Shown: positions 45,994 through 54,743 of the stretch, piece by piece
Numbering within the stretch: position 1 is the stretch's first letter
Layout: each line of letters begins with the position of its first letter
Origin: Chryseobacterium soli
Lineage (GTDB): Bacteria; Bacteroidota; Bacteroidia; Flavobacteriales; Weeksellaceae
NCBI RefSeq assembly: GCF_000737705.1
Contig: NZ_JPRH01000001.1
Coordinates: forward strand, 496,001 to 560,000
Reading direction: 5' to 3'
DNA: 64,000 bases
Made by a program: the position numbers and the translations under genes
The notes under the pieces: model-generated
Told to the model about the DNA's origin: nothing
Databases searched by the model: none
Seen by the model: only the letters and a program-made list of their open reading frames with translations

Positions 45994-46145
45994 TGAACAC
46001 CTCATTAATTGTTCAATACATATTGATTATTCTTATCGTGGGATTTGCCTGCTATTCCTTATTCAGGATGCTCAGAAAGAATTTTGCGCCTAAGAAGTTC
46101 AGTTCCAAAAGATCCCAGTGTGATAAAGACTGCGGATGTTCTTAA
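45993..46145 (+). CDS. FeoB-associated Cys-rich membrane protein
   Basis: A 50-residue protein: one membrane helix (about 6-25), a basic stretch, and a Cys-rich tail CDKDCGCS. Small proteins of this type follow feoB in many Bacteroidota and may play the FeoC role. The start at 45993 shares a base with the feoB stop; the longer frame from 45867 is only out-of-frame feoB sequence. Confidence 0.85.
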   Translation: MNTSLIVQYILIILIVGFACYSLFRMLRKNFAPKKFSSKRSQCDKDCGCS

Positions 46146-46171
46146 CCCAAACTTAAAGAGATAATTGAAAA

Positions 46172-46216
46172 AAATTGTAGTATTTTCATATTTTTTAAAA
46201 TTAAATACTACAATTT
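46172..46216 (+). promoter_or_regulatory. Hairpin covering the start of the DUF4421 gene
   Basis: 14-bp perfect inverted repeat AAATTGTAGTATTT (46172-46185) and AAATACTACAATTT (46203-46216), 17-base spacer. The right arm includes the first two bases of the TTG start. No T-run follows, so it is not a standard terminator. Confidence 0.55.
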
Positions 46217-47237
46217 GAATCTGAAAGCAGTATATATTTTTTTATTTTTCCTGTGGGCTGTTGAGGCAAAAGCGCAGGCTGATTCTGTACAGTTCAAATC
46301 ATACACCGATAAAGTAATGATCCGCGCGAATCTTGACACCAATATAGAAAGCTATATTGTTTCAGATGGCAAGCATAAAAATGCCCAGCAGACTATACTC
46401 TCCATTAATAATAAAACTAAAACTTCGCTGTCGATTGATTATAGAATCATCAGTGCAACATTATCATTTACTCCAAGGTTTATGCCGGGAAATAATGATG
46501 ATGACCAGAGAGGAAACAGTTCTTACAGTGACTTAACGTTTCGGTTCTTTCCCAAAAGATTTACACAGACGCTTTACTACAAAAAAGTAAAAGGATTTTA
46601 TATCGAGAATATGAAAGACTTTGTTCCCGACTGGCAGGAAGGAAGAGACCCTTATATTCAGTTTCCGGATTTAAAGACTCAAAGCTTTGGCGGCTCTACC
46701 GCTTATGTGCTTAACAAAAATTTTTCACTCAAAAGTATTTATACTCAAGGAGAATGGCAAAAAAAGAGCAGTGGAAGCTGGGTTCCGTTTCTGGATTACG
46801 ACCTTACTATTTTCAGCAATATCATAGACAACGAGCCAAGCAAAGAAATTCAATATAATTTCGGAGCCAATATGGGGTACTTTTACAATTGGGTTATCGG
46901 AAAAAAGGTGAATATTTCACCCTATCTGTCATTAGGCCTGGGTGGAAAGCTGACCAGCTTCCGGGATACACTGGATGACGGAACAAAAGCACCAAAAGAA
47001 AATGCACAATACATAACCATGAAATTTACAGGCGGACTTCATATAGGATATAATACAGACCGGTTTTTATTTGGCGGGAAAATGAATTTTAAGGCATATA
47101 CCTATGATGAAAAAAATAATCAGACGGTAGAAAATAATAACCTATATGGTCTTCTGTACATCGGATACCGCTTTGCACCCCCGAAAGTGGTGAAAAGAAA
47201 CTATGATAAACTTCAGAAAAAAATACCTGTTCTGTAA
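46215..47237 (+). CDS. DUF4421 family outer-membrane protein
   Basis: A 340-residue protein with signal peptide 1-20 (cleavage after AKA) and a beta-rich remainder ending in a basic tail. I recognise DUF4421, a Bacteroidota family of unknown function. The start is a TTG: no ATG lies near, and the next Met (34) would lose the signal peptide. A perfect hairpin overlaps this start. It is 70 bp after the feo operon and may be read through from it. Confidence 0.82.
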   Translation: MNLKAVYIFLFFLWAVEAKAQADSVQFKSYTDKVMIRANLDTNIESYIVSDGKHKNAQQTILSINNKTKTSLSIDYRIISATLSFTPRFMPGNNDDDQRGNSSYSDLTFRFFPKRFTQTLYYKKVKGFYIENMKDFVPDWQEGRDPYIQFPDLKTQSFGGSTAYVLNKNFSLKSIYTQGEWQKKSSGSWVPFLDYDLTIFSNIIDNEPSKEIQYNFGANMGYFYNWVIGKKVNISPYLSLGLGGKLTSFRDTLDDGTKAPKENAQYITMKFTGGLHIGYNTDRFLFGGKMNFKAYTYDEKNNQTVENNNLYGLLYIGYRFAPPKVVKRNYDKLQKKIPVL

Positions 47238-47253
47238 ATTGAAAGTCTTTAAG

Positions 47254-47261
47254 TATCTTTG
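47254..47261 (+). promoter_or_regulatory. glmM: Probable -7 promoter box of glmM
   Basis: TATCTTTG matches TAnnTTTG, 50 bp before the ATG. No -33 box at the right spacing is clear. Confidence 0.45.
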
Positions 47262-47311
47262 CAGAGAAAATTCAGAATTACAATAATTAATAAAAAAAAT
47301 ACAAAAACATA

Positions 47312-48694
47312 ATGTCGTTAATCAAGTCTATTTCAGGGATTAGAGGTACAATAGGTGGAAAAGTAAATGATAACTTAACACCGCTGGATGTCGTAAAATT
47401 TGCATCAGCATTCGGAACCTGGCTTCAGAACAATAAAAATAAAAAGAATTTAACCCTTGTTATAGGAAGAGATGCCAGGATTTCTGGTGAAATGGTTTCT
47501 TCCCTGGTTACTGCGACCTTGCAGGGATTAGGAATCAATGTGGTGGATTTAGGTCTTTCTACAACCCCTACCGTAGAAATAATGGTTCCCGAGCTGAAGG
47601 CAGACGGAGGGATTATCCTTACCGCTTCCCATAACCCAAAACAATGGAATGCCTTAAAATTACTCAACGATAAAGGAGAGTTCATCACCGGTGAAAATGG
47701 AGCAGATGTTCTTGCTTTGGCCGAAAGTGAAGACTTCAACTACGCCGAAGTGGATGATTTGGGAAAATATGAAACAAGAGATGATGCTTTTGATATTCAT
47801 ATTCAGCAGATTCTAGACTTACCGATGGTGGATGCAGAAGCTATTAAAGCCAAAAAATTCAAAGTGGTGTTGGATGCGGTAAACTCTACAGGAGGAATCG
47901 CGATTCCAATGTTACTGGATAAACTGGGCTGTGAAACGGTAAAGCTATACTGCGAGCCGAACGGGCAGTTTCCTCATAATCCGGAACCCTTAAAAGAACA
48001 TTTGGGAGATATCTGCGAGTTAGTGATCAAAGAAAAAGCCGATGTAGGAGTAGTCGTAGATCCGGATGTAGACAGATTGGCCTTGATTGATGAAAAAGGA
48101 GAAATGTTCGGGGAAGAATATACGTTGGTTGCCGTGGCAGACTATTTATTGAAACATAAAAAAGGAGCTGCAATCTCAAATCTTTCGTCAAGCCGTGCTT
48201 TAAGGGATGTTGCCCGTAATCACGATTCAGAATATTTTGCAAGCGCCGTAGGAGAAGTGAATGTAGTCACCTTAATGAAAGAGAAAAACGCCGTGATAGG
48301 AGGAGAAGGAAACGGAGGAATTATTTATCCTGAGCTTCATTATGGAAGAGATTCCTTAGTAGGAGTAGCCTTATTCCTGACCCATTTGGCAAAAGAAAAC
48401 AAAACGGTATCCGAATTAAGAGCAGGTTACCCGGCTTATTTCATGGGGAAAAAGAAGATCGAACTGACTCCCGAGATCAATGTAGATGATATTTTAGCCC
48501 AAATGGAAAAAGAATACCAAAATGAAGAAGTTTCTACCGTGGATGGAGTAAAAATAGACTTTGCAAACAATTGGGTTCACCTTAGAAAATCAAATACAGA
48601 ACCGATTATCAGAATCTATACAGAAGCATCATCCCAGAAGGAAGCAGATGCATTAGGTGATGAAATAATCGCGAAGATTAAAAGTCTGATTTAA
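47312..48694 (+). CDS. glmM: Phosphoglucosamine mutase
   Basis: Converts glucosamine 6-phosphate to glucosamine 1-phosphate for UDP-GlcNAc. It is 460 residues, of the alpha-D-phosphohexomutase fold. N-terminal SISGIRGTIG, phosphoserine loop TASHNPKQWN (about 104-113), metal loop DPDVDRL (about 250) and the sugar loop GGEGNGG are intact. Other phosphohexomutases are possible, but the GIRG start and length favour GlmM. Confidence 0.93.
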   Translation: MSLIKSISGIRGTIGGKVNDNLTPLDVVKFASAFGTWLQNNKNKKNLTLVIGRDARISGEMVSSLVTATLQGLGINVVDLGLSTTPTVEIMVPELKADGGIILTASHNPKQWNALKLLNDKGEFITGENGADVLALAESEDFNYAEVDDLGKYETRDDAFDIHIQQILDLPMVDAEAIKAKKFKVVLDAVNSTGGIAIPMLLDKLGCETVKLYCEPNGQFPHNPEPLKEHLGDICELVIKEKADVGVVVDPDVDRLALIDEKGEMFGEEYTLVAVADYLLKHKKGAAISNLSSSRALRDVARNHDSEYFASAVGEVNVVTLMKEKNAVIGGEGNGGIIYPELHYGRDSLVGVALFLTHLAKENKTVSELRAGYPAYFMGKKKIELTPEINVDDILAQMEKEYQNEEVSTVDGVKIDFANNWVHLRKSNTEPIIRIYTEASSQKEADALGDEIIAKIKSLI

Positions 48695-48704
48695 AAAAAA
48701 TAGA

Positions 48705-48736
48705 ATAAGAACGGAGCAAAAGTTCCGTTCTTATCC
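48705..48736 (+). terminator. Weak terminator after glmM
   Basis: Stem ATAAGAACGGA (48705-48715) with TCCGTTCTTAT (48724-48734). No long T-run follows. Confidence 0.55.
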
Positions 48737-48746
48737 ATCAATAAAA

Positions 48747-49331
48747 ATGTTTGAGCATCTAAAAAACAGATTTCCTTTTCCCAAAGAAGAATATGAAGAA
48801 TTTGTAAAAGACTTCAAACGAATGGAAGTGCCTGCAAAAACGGTTCTTTTACAGGAAAATGAAGTCTCGCAGAATGCCTATTATATTGAAAAAGGAATCG
48901 CAAGGGCCTGGTACAATAATGACGGAAAAGATGTGACATTCCAGTTTTTTATGGAAAATACTATGTTTTCATCATTAGAAAGCTTTAGAAAAGGATTGCC
49001 AAGTATGGTGGCCCTGGAAACTATTGAGCCCTGCATCGTATGGAAAATAGATAAAGTTACGGTGGATAAGATTTTAGAAAAAGTATACGCTGATCCTGAA
49101 CTTAGAAACAGTTTCATGGATACCGTTTTTGAAAGAACGTTCGATTATATGAAGCATTTTTTCTCATTCATTAAAGACAGTCCCCAACAGCGTTATATTG
49201 CCCTTACCAAAGAAAAACCCGAAATTGTTAAAAGAGTTCCCCAACATTATATTGCTTCCTATCTGGGAATTACAACCGTACATCTCAGCAGGATAAAAAG
49301 TAAGATTTTAAAAGACAAAGGCACATCGTAA
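48747..49331 (+). CDS. Crp/Fnr family transcriptional regulator
   Basis: A 194-residue protein: cyclic-nucleotide-binding fold (about 20-130) and a C-terminal helix-turn-helix (about 165-190, PQHYIASYLGITTVHLSRIKS). The cAMP-contact residues of E. coli Crp are not evident, so the ligand is unknown. It is 63 bp upstream of an oxidoreductase gene with its own promoter and may regulate it. Confidence 0.9.
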   Translation: MFEHLKNRFPFPKEEYEEFVKDFKRMEVPAKTVLLQENEVSQNAYYIEKGIARAWYNNDGKDVTFQFFMENTMFSSLESFRKGLPSMVALETIEPCIVWKIDKVTVDKILEKVYADPELRNSFMDTVFERTFDYMKHFFSFIKDSPQQRYIALTKEKPEIVKRVPQHYIASYLGITTVHLSRIKSKILKDKGTS

Positions 49332-49348
49332 TCTGATAACAAATGTTA

Positions 49349-49380
49349 TTGCAGAACGAATGACTTTCATGATAATTTTG
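49349..49380 (+). promoter_or_regulatory. Promoter of the oxidoreductase gene
   Basis: TTG (49349-49351), 21 bases, TAATTTTG (49373-49380); ATG 15 bp downstream. Confidence 0.55.
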
Positions 49381-49394
49381 TATAAAAATAAAAT

Positions 49395-50366
49395 ATGAAA
49401 GCAGCCGTAGTATTTCAAAAAGGACAAGTTCCCCAATATGCAGATTTTCCTGACCCTGAACTGAATCAGGAAAATCAGAGTATGATATGGGTAAAAGCAG
49501 CGTCCATCAAACATTTGGACAGAGCAAGAGCAGGAGGCACCCATTATTCTACCGAAAATCAAAAACATGAACCTACCATCATAGGAAGTGATGGAGTAGG
49601 AGTATTGGAAGACGGAACAAAAGTTTATTTTTTCAGTAAAAAAGGAACGGTAGCTGAAAAAGCCATTGCCGACCAACAGATGATCGTACCTGTTCCTGAT
49701 GAACTCGATCTTGCAACAGCCGCCGCACTTCCCAATGCCGTAATGGGGTCAGCGATTGGCCTTAAATGCAAAGCGAAACTACAGCCGGGAGAAACCGTAC
49801 TTATTAATGGAGCAACAGGAGTTACGGGAAAAGTAGCAGTTCAGATTGCAAAATTATATGGCGCCAAAAGAATAATTGTTACGGGCAGAAACGAAGCTGC
49901 GTTGCAGTCTCTGTACGAAATAGGTGCAGATGAGGTCGTTTCTTTACAAAAAGAGGATGAAGAATTTAGACAGACAATAAAAGACATTCATCAGAAAACC
50001 CCTATTGATGTTGTTTTAGATTATCTTTGGGGACATTCTATTGAAATGATTCTGTCTTCATTGAAAGGAGACGGCAATTTTTCTCATAGAACACGGGTGG
50101 TTTCTGTAGGAGGAATGAGCGGAGATACCATCCAGTTGTCTTCACAGATTGTAAGAGGAACAGATCTTCATATTTCAGGTTCCGGATTAGGAAGCTGGAC
50201 ACCGGAAGAATTCAAAATGCTGCTCAAGGAGATTATTCCTGAAATGTTTCAGGCTGCCGTACAGAATAAAGTAAATATAGAAACGGAAACTATTGCATTG
50301 AAAGAGATAGAAACCATTTGGAAAAGTGAAATTCAGAACGGTAAAAGACTGGTTGTGTTAATTTAA
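49395..50366 (+). CDS. Medium-chain quinone oxidoreductase-like protein
   Basis: Zinc-independent MDR-family NADP-dependent oxidoreductase of 323 residues. The cofactor motif INGATGVTGKVAVQIAKLYGA (about 135-155) and the following VTGRN point to NADPH. The zinc-binding Cys cluster of alcohol dehydrogenases is missing. It probably reduces quinones or reactive enones. It may belong to the regulon of the adjacent Crp/Fnr protein. Confidence 0.88.
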   Translation: MKAAVVFQKGQVPQYADFPDPELNQENQSMIWVKAASIKHLDRARAGGTHYSTENQKHEPTIIGSDGVGVLEDGTKVYFFSKKGTVAEKAIADQQMIVPVPDELDLATAAALPNAVMGSAIGLKCKAKLQPGETVLINGATGVTGKVAVQIAKLYGAKRIIVTGRNEAALQSLYEIGADEVVSLQKEDEEFRQTIKDIHQKTPIDVVLDYLWGHSIEMILSSLKGDGNFSHRTRVVSVGGMSGDTIQLSSQIVRGTDLHISGSGLGSWTPEEFKMLLKEIIPEMFQAAVQNKVNIETETIALKEIETIWKSEIQNGKRLVVLI

Positions 50367-50574
50367 TGATAACTCTTCTTTTTTTATCCACAATCCTTTT
50401 ATAGTATTCTTCTTTTTACTATCTTTAGAATAGAAATTTACGAAAACATAATTCAAAAAAAAGTCGCAAATTTGCATATATTTTGAATATTGATTCGAAA
50501 AGTAATAATTAATTAAAAAAGTTTGTCGATGTCTGCAAGTAAATTCAGACATTGGGCCGACGGGAAACACTATA

Positions 50575-51954
50575 TTGGAAGAATATTTTGGAAATGAACT
50601 TGTAAAAAAGTTCGAGGAAATGATGGAAAACAATGATGAATTCTACTTCGATACAGAAGAACTGGAAGATATCATTGTTTATTATCTGGAGCTGGGAGAT
50701 TTTAACTATGCAGATAATGCTGTTACTTATGGCCTGAAGCTTCACCCAAATTCATTGGATATCAAAATTAAAAAACTTGAAATCCTGCTGGAATGGGAAG
50801 ACTATAATGCTGCGAAAGAGCTCATCGACGAGTTGAAAGGTTCATCTATGGAGAACACAGACTTCCTGGTGTGCTACGCAAAGTATTATTCGAACCTGGG
50901 AAACCCTAGAAAATCCATTGAAATTTGTAAAAAAGCTTTAGAACTGAATGAAGAAGAAAACTTCCTTCACAATTTTATTGCAGATGAATATGTGAATTTA
51001 GGAGACCCATTTAACGCTCTTAAACATTACAAAAAAGCATTGAAAGAAGACCCAACGGATGAATATTCGCTGGAGAACGCCATGATATGCTTTACCGATT
51101 TGAATAAGAACGAGGAGGCTATTGCCTTTCTGAATGAATACTTAGACGACTTTGCCTATTCTGAAACCGCCTGGTTTGAATATGGACAGTTCTATTTCAA
51201 CAGAAAAAATTACGAGGAAGCCATAAAAGGGTATGACTACCTGTTGGCGATCAATTCAAGTTCGGTAGGCGTTTACGCTAATAAAGCGGCTTGTTATGAA
51301 GCTTTGGGGCAGTACAAAAAATCCATTGAAATCTATGAAGAAATGCTTGAGCTGGAATACACAAAAGCGTTCACATTTTATAAGATTGGATTGTGCTACA
51401 AAGCGTTAAAACAACCAATTATAGCACTGAATGCCTTCCAGAAATCATTAAGAGAAGACCCGCAATTCTATCTTGCTATGATGGAGCAGTCTTATCTGTA
51501 TGAAGAAATGGGCGGAATGACAGAAGCACTTCATTTTGCAAAAGAAGCCACCAGCCTGAATGACAGTAACCTTGACTATCAGAAAAGACTGGCATTTTTA
51601 TTCATCGACTCAGGAAAGTTTGAAGAAAGCCTTGTATGCTTGAAGAAACTGGTAGATGCTGAGCCTACAAGATTTTACAACTGGTACGCGTATTCAGAAG
51701 TATTGATGCTTTTAGGTGAATATGAAGAAGGCGTTGCCATTCTGGATAGAGCCGTAAAAGCCCATGAAAGAGCAGAGTTATATTATCAGCTGAGTAACTG
51801 CTATTTCAACCTGAAAAACCAGGAAAAAGGCCATGAATCCCTGCAAAAAGCATTGGATTTAGATCCTTCCCTTGTTCCGGATATGCAGAAAAAATATCCT
51901 TATATCAAAGATGAAGTGAAAAAAGCTAAGGCTAAAGTAAAGAAGAAAAATTAA
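50575..51954 (+). CDS. TPR repeat protein
   Basis: A 459-residue soluble protein made almost entirely of TPR repeats, for example NFLHNFIADEYVNLGDPFNAL and VGVYANKAACYEALGQYKKS, ending in a Lys-rich tail. No ATG is in frame nearby upstream; the TTG at 50575 giving MEEYFGNEL is the best start. An out-of-frame 22-codon ORF (ATG at 50529) precedes and overlaps it. The partner is unknown; TPRs usually scaffold protein complexes. Confidence 0.85.
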   Translation: MEEYFGNELVKKFEEMMENNDEFYFDTEELEDIIVYYLELGDFNYADNAVTYGLKLHPNSLDIKIKKLEILLEWEDYNAAKELIDELKGSSMENTDFLVCYAKYYSNLGNPRKSIEICKKALELNEEENFLHNFIADEYVNLGDPFNALKHYKKALKEDPTDEYSLENAMICFTDLNKNEEAIAFLNEYLDDFAYSETAWFEYGQFYFNRKNYEEAIKGYDYLLAINSSSVGVYANKAACYEALGQYKKSIEIYEEMLELEYTKAFTFYKIGLCYKALKQPIIALNAFQKSLREDPQFYLAMMEQSYLYEEMGGMTEALHFAKEATSLNDSNLDYQKRLAFLFIDSGKFEESLVCLKKLVDAEPTRFYNWYAYSEVLMLLGEYEEGVAILDRAVKAHERAELYYQLSNCYFNLKNQEKGHESLQKALDLDPSLVPDMQKKYPYIKDEVKKAKAKVKKKN

Positions 51955-51993
51955 TCATTTTGATTGGGGGATTTCTTCAATCCCAAAATACAT

Positions 51994-52027
51994 AAATAAT
52001 CCTGCAGCAATGCGGGATTATTTTTTT
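51994..52027 (+). terminator. Terminator after the TPR gene
   Basis: Stem AAATAATCCTGC (51994-52005) and GCGGGATTATTT (52012-52023), one G-U pair, followed by T-run. It overlaps the end of the convergent EamA gene. Confidence 0.8.
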
Positions 52028-52902
52028 ATAGCAGATTTGGTTCTTAAAAAGATCAGTCCTGCAATGATAATAATGGCTCCAACAAATTGCATAACCGTAA
52101 GTTTTTCCCCGTCTAAAATACCCCAGATAATAGCAACAATAGGCATCAGCAAAGTAACTGTAGAAGCGAAAAGTGGAGTAGATACCTTCAATAATCTGTA
52201 ATTTAATGTCATGGCAAGCCCGGTTCCGAAAACAGCTAATAACCCGACAAACATAAGGCCGGTCATCACATCTTTTGAAAACTCGAATTCAGAAAAGAAT
52301 CCTGTAAGACATAAGGAGATTAAAGAAGGGAAAAACAGAACAAAAGAAAATACAAACGAAGATAAAATCGTGGAAGATAGCTCCATCAGTTTAGACTTTA
52401 TGGTGGTTGTGCTGATGGCGTAACAGAGAGTTGCGACAAGTAATAATACAATTGGGATCAGTTTAAGTTCTGTACCGTCTCCACCTCCGAAAGCCAAAAG
52501 ACAAACCCCGGTAAAACTTATACAGACTCCGATAATCTGCTGCTTTGTCGTCTCAAATTTCCATACTAAGGCTCCCACAATGATCACAAATATCGGCATC
52601 ATCGAATTAATGATCCCTGCAATACTGCTGCTGACCTCTGTTTCTGCAATAGGAAACAGAAACATCGGAATGAAATTCCCTGTAAATGCGGCCAAAATAA
52701 GCCATTTGATGTGTTTTTTAGGAAACAGTTTATATTTGGAAATAGCAATGGGCATTAAAACAATACCCGCAATAAGGACTCTCAGCGCTCCTACTTGGAA
52801 AGGATTGAAATGTTCGAGCGACTTTTTGATCAAAATAAAGGATGATCCCCAGATGATAGTTAATATAATCAGAAGAATCCATTTTTCCTTATTTGCGTTC
52901 AT
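52018..52902 (-). CDS. EamA family (DMT) transporter
   Basis: Ten-helix inner-membrane transporter of 294 residues made of two EamA repeats. The first has IWGSSFILIKKSL (about 18-30) and the second IIWGILDGEKLTVMQFVGAIIIIAG near 255-279. Members export amino acids or metabolites; the substrate is unknown. It overlaps aat by 14 bp and is translated downstream of it. Confidence 0.92.
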   Translation of the reverse strand: MNANKEKWILLIILTIIWGSSFILIKKSLEHFNPFQVGALRVLIAGIVLMPIAISKYKLFPKKHIKWLILAAFTGNFIPMFLFPIAETEVSSSIAGIINSMMPIFVIIVGALVWKFETTKQQIIGVCISFTGVCLLAFGGGDGTELKLIPIVLLLVATLCYAISTTTIKSKLMELSSTILSSFVFSFVLFFPSLISLCLTGFFSEFEFSKDVMTGLMFVGLLAVFGTGLAMTLNYRLLKVSTPLFASTVTLLMPIVAIIWGILDGEKLTVMQFVGAIIIIAGLIFLRTKSAIKK

Positions 52903-53542
52903 TATTTTGATGTAAAATTGTTAAAAAGTCTTTTTTAGAAATCATACGGGCTCCAAGACTTTCCAGGTGTTCCGTATGAGATTGGCAGTCAATAAGATCC
53001 AGGCTGTTTTTGTAGTTTTCTACAAAATGAATGAATCCTGCTTTTGAAGCGTTGCTTACTTTGGTAAACATACTCTCCCCGCAAAATACATTTCCAATTT
53101 GAAGGCCGTAGAATCCACCAACCAACTCCCTATCCTGCCAGACTTCGAAGCTTTTGGCAAATCCATATTCGTGAAGTTTAATAAAAGATTCCATCAGCTC
53201 ATCAGAAAGCCAGGTTCCTGTCTGTCCTTTTCTGTTGCTCTGCTGACAGTTTTTGATGACTTCCCTGAAATTTTGGTTTTCTGTGAAGGTGAAAACATTT
53301 CTGTTCAGTATTTTCCGCATCGATTTAGACACTTTTATTTCATTGGGAAATAAAACAAACCTGGGATCCGGACACCACCAGAGAATTTCTTCATCAGGAT
53401 TATACCATGGGAAAATTCCCAGCTGATAGGCAAACCATATACGCTCTAACGACAGATCGCCGCCAAAAGCAATAATTCCGTCATGTCCGTCATACAACTC
53501 AGGATCAGGAAATGAAATTTCGTTTTCGTCTAATCGAACCAT
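52889..53542 (-). CDS. aat: Leucyl/phenylalanyl-tRNA-protein transferase
   Basis: Adds Leu or Phe to N-terminal Arg/Lys of proteins to mark them for ClpAPS (N-degron pathway). It is 217 residues. IIAFGGDLSLERIWFAYQLGIFPWY (about 23-47), WWCPDPRFVLFP and GGFYGLQIGNVFCGESMF are diagnostic. It is the first gene of a two-gene unit with the EamA transporter. Confidence 0.96.
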   Translation of the reverse strand: MVRLDENEISFPDPELYDGHDGIIAFGGDLSLERIWFAYQLGIFPWYNPDEEILWWCPDPRFVLFPNEIKVSKSMRKILNRNVFTFTENQNFREVIKNCQQSNRKGQTGTWLSDELMESFIKLHEYGFAKSFEVWQDRELVGGFYGLQIGNVFCGESMFTKVSNASKAGFIHFVENYKNSLDLIDCQSHTEHLESLGARMISKKDFLTILHQNNERK

Positions 53543-53550
53543 TGTTAAGT

Positions 53551-53581
53551 AAAAAAAATCCCACTTATGAAAGCAGGATTT
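53551..53581 (-). terminator. Terminator after DUF3127 gene
   Basis: On the minus strand AAATCC...GGATTT with an inner CTT/AAG stem, followed by eight T (53558-53551). It is 22 bp past the stop. Confidence 0.7.
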
Positions 53582-53603
53582 ATATTAGGGTTTACTATTT
53601 TAA

Positions 53604-53981
53604 TTAAAATGGCAAATCATCATCATCGTCTCCGGCAAATGGGTTTTCATTTGATACAGGAGATGCAGATTGTGATGGAGAAGCCTGAGTGGGCTCAGAA
53701 CCGTTATCCATAACTTTCTCTATTTTCCAACCTGTAATAGAGTTGAAATATTTAGTTTCACCTTGGGGAGAAGTCCATTCTCTTCCTCTGATGTTGATGC
53801 CTACTTTTACATTTTCGCCTTCTCTAAGATTATCTAATAAACTGATCTTATCAGACAAAAATTCAATGTTTATCGGCTGTGGATACTGTTCCTGGGTTAA
53901 AATAACCATTTCTCTTTTTTGAAATCCACTCGCAAATGTCTGAGCGTCAAAAAGTTTCTTTACCGTTCCTTGTAATTCCAT
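53604..53981 (-). CDS. DUF3127 family protein with SSB-like acidic tail
   Basis: A 125-residue protein with a predicted OB-like DUF3127 domain (1-85) and a disordered Ser/Pro linker. It ends in DDDDDLPF, nearly identical to the tip by which single-stranded DNA-binding protein recruits repair enzymes. The ATG at 53981 is chosen; the open frame upstream to 54116 is spacer. The family is Bacteroidota-typical and uncharacterised; a nucleic-acid role is inferred from fold and tail. Confidence 0.85.
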   Translation of the reverse strand: MELQGTVKKLFDAQTFASGFQKREMVILTQEQYPQPINIEFLSDKISLLDNLREGENVKVGINIRGREWTSPQGETKYFNSITGWKIEKVMDNGSEPTQASPSQSASPVSNENPFAGDDDDDLPF

Positions 53982-54078
53982 ATCATTAATATTAACGATG
54001 TAAAAGTAAGAAATTGAAATGTAATAAAAGGTGCCTGAAAAAAGAAATCTAGAAATTTTAATTTTTTTTTCTGAAAAG

Positions 54079-54109
54079 TTTGGAGGTAAAGGAAATTGTC
54101 CTATATTTG
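54079..54109 (+). promoter_or_regulatory. Promoter of tRNA block 1
   Basis: TTTG (54079-54082), 19 bases, TATATTTG (54102-54109): exact Bacteroidota consensus and spacing. First tRNA starts 48 bp downstream. Confidence 0.85.
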
Positions 54110-54156
54110 CACTCACAAAAACGAAAGAAGTTCTTTAAAATAAACTCAAAAATAAT

Positions 54157-54238
54157 GCGGATGTGGTGTAATTGGTAGCCACGCCAGACTTAGGATCTGG
54201 TGCCGTGAGGCGTGGGGGTTCGAGTCCCTTCATCCGCA
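54157..54238 (+). tRNA. tRNA-Leu (anticodon TAG), copy 1
   Basis: 82 bases with long variable arm. Acceptor GCGGATG pairs with CATCCGC; anticodon loop CTTAGGA gives TAG. TTCGAGT T-loop. CCA is not encoded. Confidence 0.97.
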
Positions 54239-54247
54239 CATTGTTTT

Positions 54248-54320
54248 GCGAAAATAGCTCAGCTGGTAGAGCACAACCTTGCCAAGGTTGGGGTCGCGGG
54301 TTCGAGTCCCGTTTTTCGCT
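54248..54320 (+). tRNA. tRNA-Gly (anticodon GCC)
   Basis: 73 bases. Acceptor GCGAAAA/TTTTCGC, D-arm GCTC/GAGC, anticodon stem CAACC/GGTTG with loop TTGCCAA (GCC), T-loop TTCGAGT. It is the only intact Gly copy in the array. Confidence 0.97.
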
Positions 54321-54329
54321 CTAAATCAT

Positions 54330-54413
54330 GCCCTGGTGGTGGAACTGGTAGACACGCAGGACTTAAAATCCTGTGTTCGTAAGGACGTGCGGGTTCAAGT
54401 CCCGCCCGGGGTA
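54330..54413 (+). tRNA. tRNA-Leu (anticodon TAA), copy 1
   Basis: 84 bases with long variable arm. Acceptor GCCCTGG with CCGGGGT, anticodon loop CTTAAAA giving TAA, T-loop TTCAAGT. Confidence 0.96.
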
Positions 54414-54415
54414 CT

Positions 54416-54450
54416 AAAACTCTCTGTAACTTTGTTATAGAGAGTTTTTT
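54416..54450 (+). terminator. Terminator of tRNA block 1
   Basis: AAAACTCTCT (54416-54425) and complement (54439-54448) with inner GTAAC/GTTAT pairing, then T-run. Homologous to the terminator of block 2. Confidence 0.88.
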
Positions 54451-54530
54451 CATTTTAGGACCGTTTATAGTAAGATGATATCTTTTATAAACTGTTTGTA
54501 TTTTTAGTTTTATGTTAAAGTAAAATATCT

Positions 54531-54538
54531 TATATTTG
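54531..54538 (+). promoter_or_regulatory. -7 box of tRNA block 2
   Basis: TATATTTG, 42 bp before the next tRNA-Leu. The leader AGCGGAATAAACGCTT resembles that of block 3. Confidence 0.7.
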
Positions 54539-54579
54539 TAGTCGTAGAGCGGAATAAACGCTTTAAGAATATAAAATCA

Positions 54580-54661
54580 GCGGATGTGGTGTAATTGGTA
54601 GCCACGCCAGACTTAGGATCTGGTGCCGTGAGGCGTGGGGGTTCGAGTCCCTTCATCCGCA
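54580..54661 (+). tRNA. tRNA-Leu (anticodon TAG), copy 2
   Basis: Identical in sequence to copy 1 over its 82 bases as read. CCA is not encoded. Confidence 0.97.
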
Positions 54662-54669
54662 CATTGTTT

Positions 54670-54734
54670 GCGAAACGGTTCAGTATAGAGGTAACTTTAT
54701 CAAAGCTGAATTTAGAGTTCAATCTCTTTTTGCT
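54670..54734 (+). pseudogene. Decayed tRNA-Gly copy
   Basis: 65 bases in the exact place of tRNA-Gly in block 1. It keeps GCGAAA at the 5' end, TTCAGT in the D region, a GTTCAATC T-loop and TTTTTGCT at the 3' end, followed by CCA. The anticodon stem and D-stem do not pair, and it is 8 bases shorter than the intact gene. Confidence 0.75.
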
Positions 54735-54743
54735 CCAATCCAT

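Noticed and set aside
50529..50597. 22-codon ORF before the TPR gene
   Set aside because: It is out of frame, overlaps the TPR start and has no recognisable content; a frameshift in the TPR start is possible but unsupported.
53982..54116. N-terminal extension of the DUF3127 protein
   Set aside because: It covers spacer and reaches to the tRNA promoter region; the ATG at 53981 starts the domain.
54259..54743. Small minus-strand ORFs across the tRNA array
   Set aside because: They are translations of tRNA genes, a well-known source of false ORFs.
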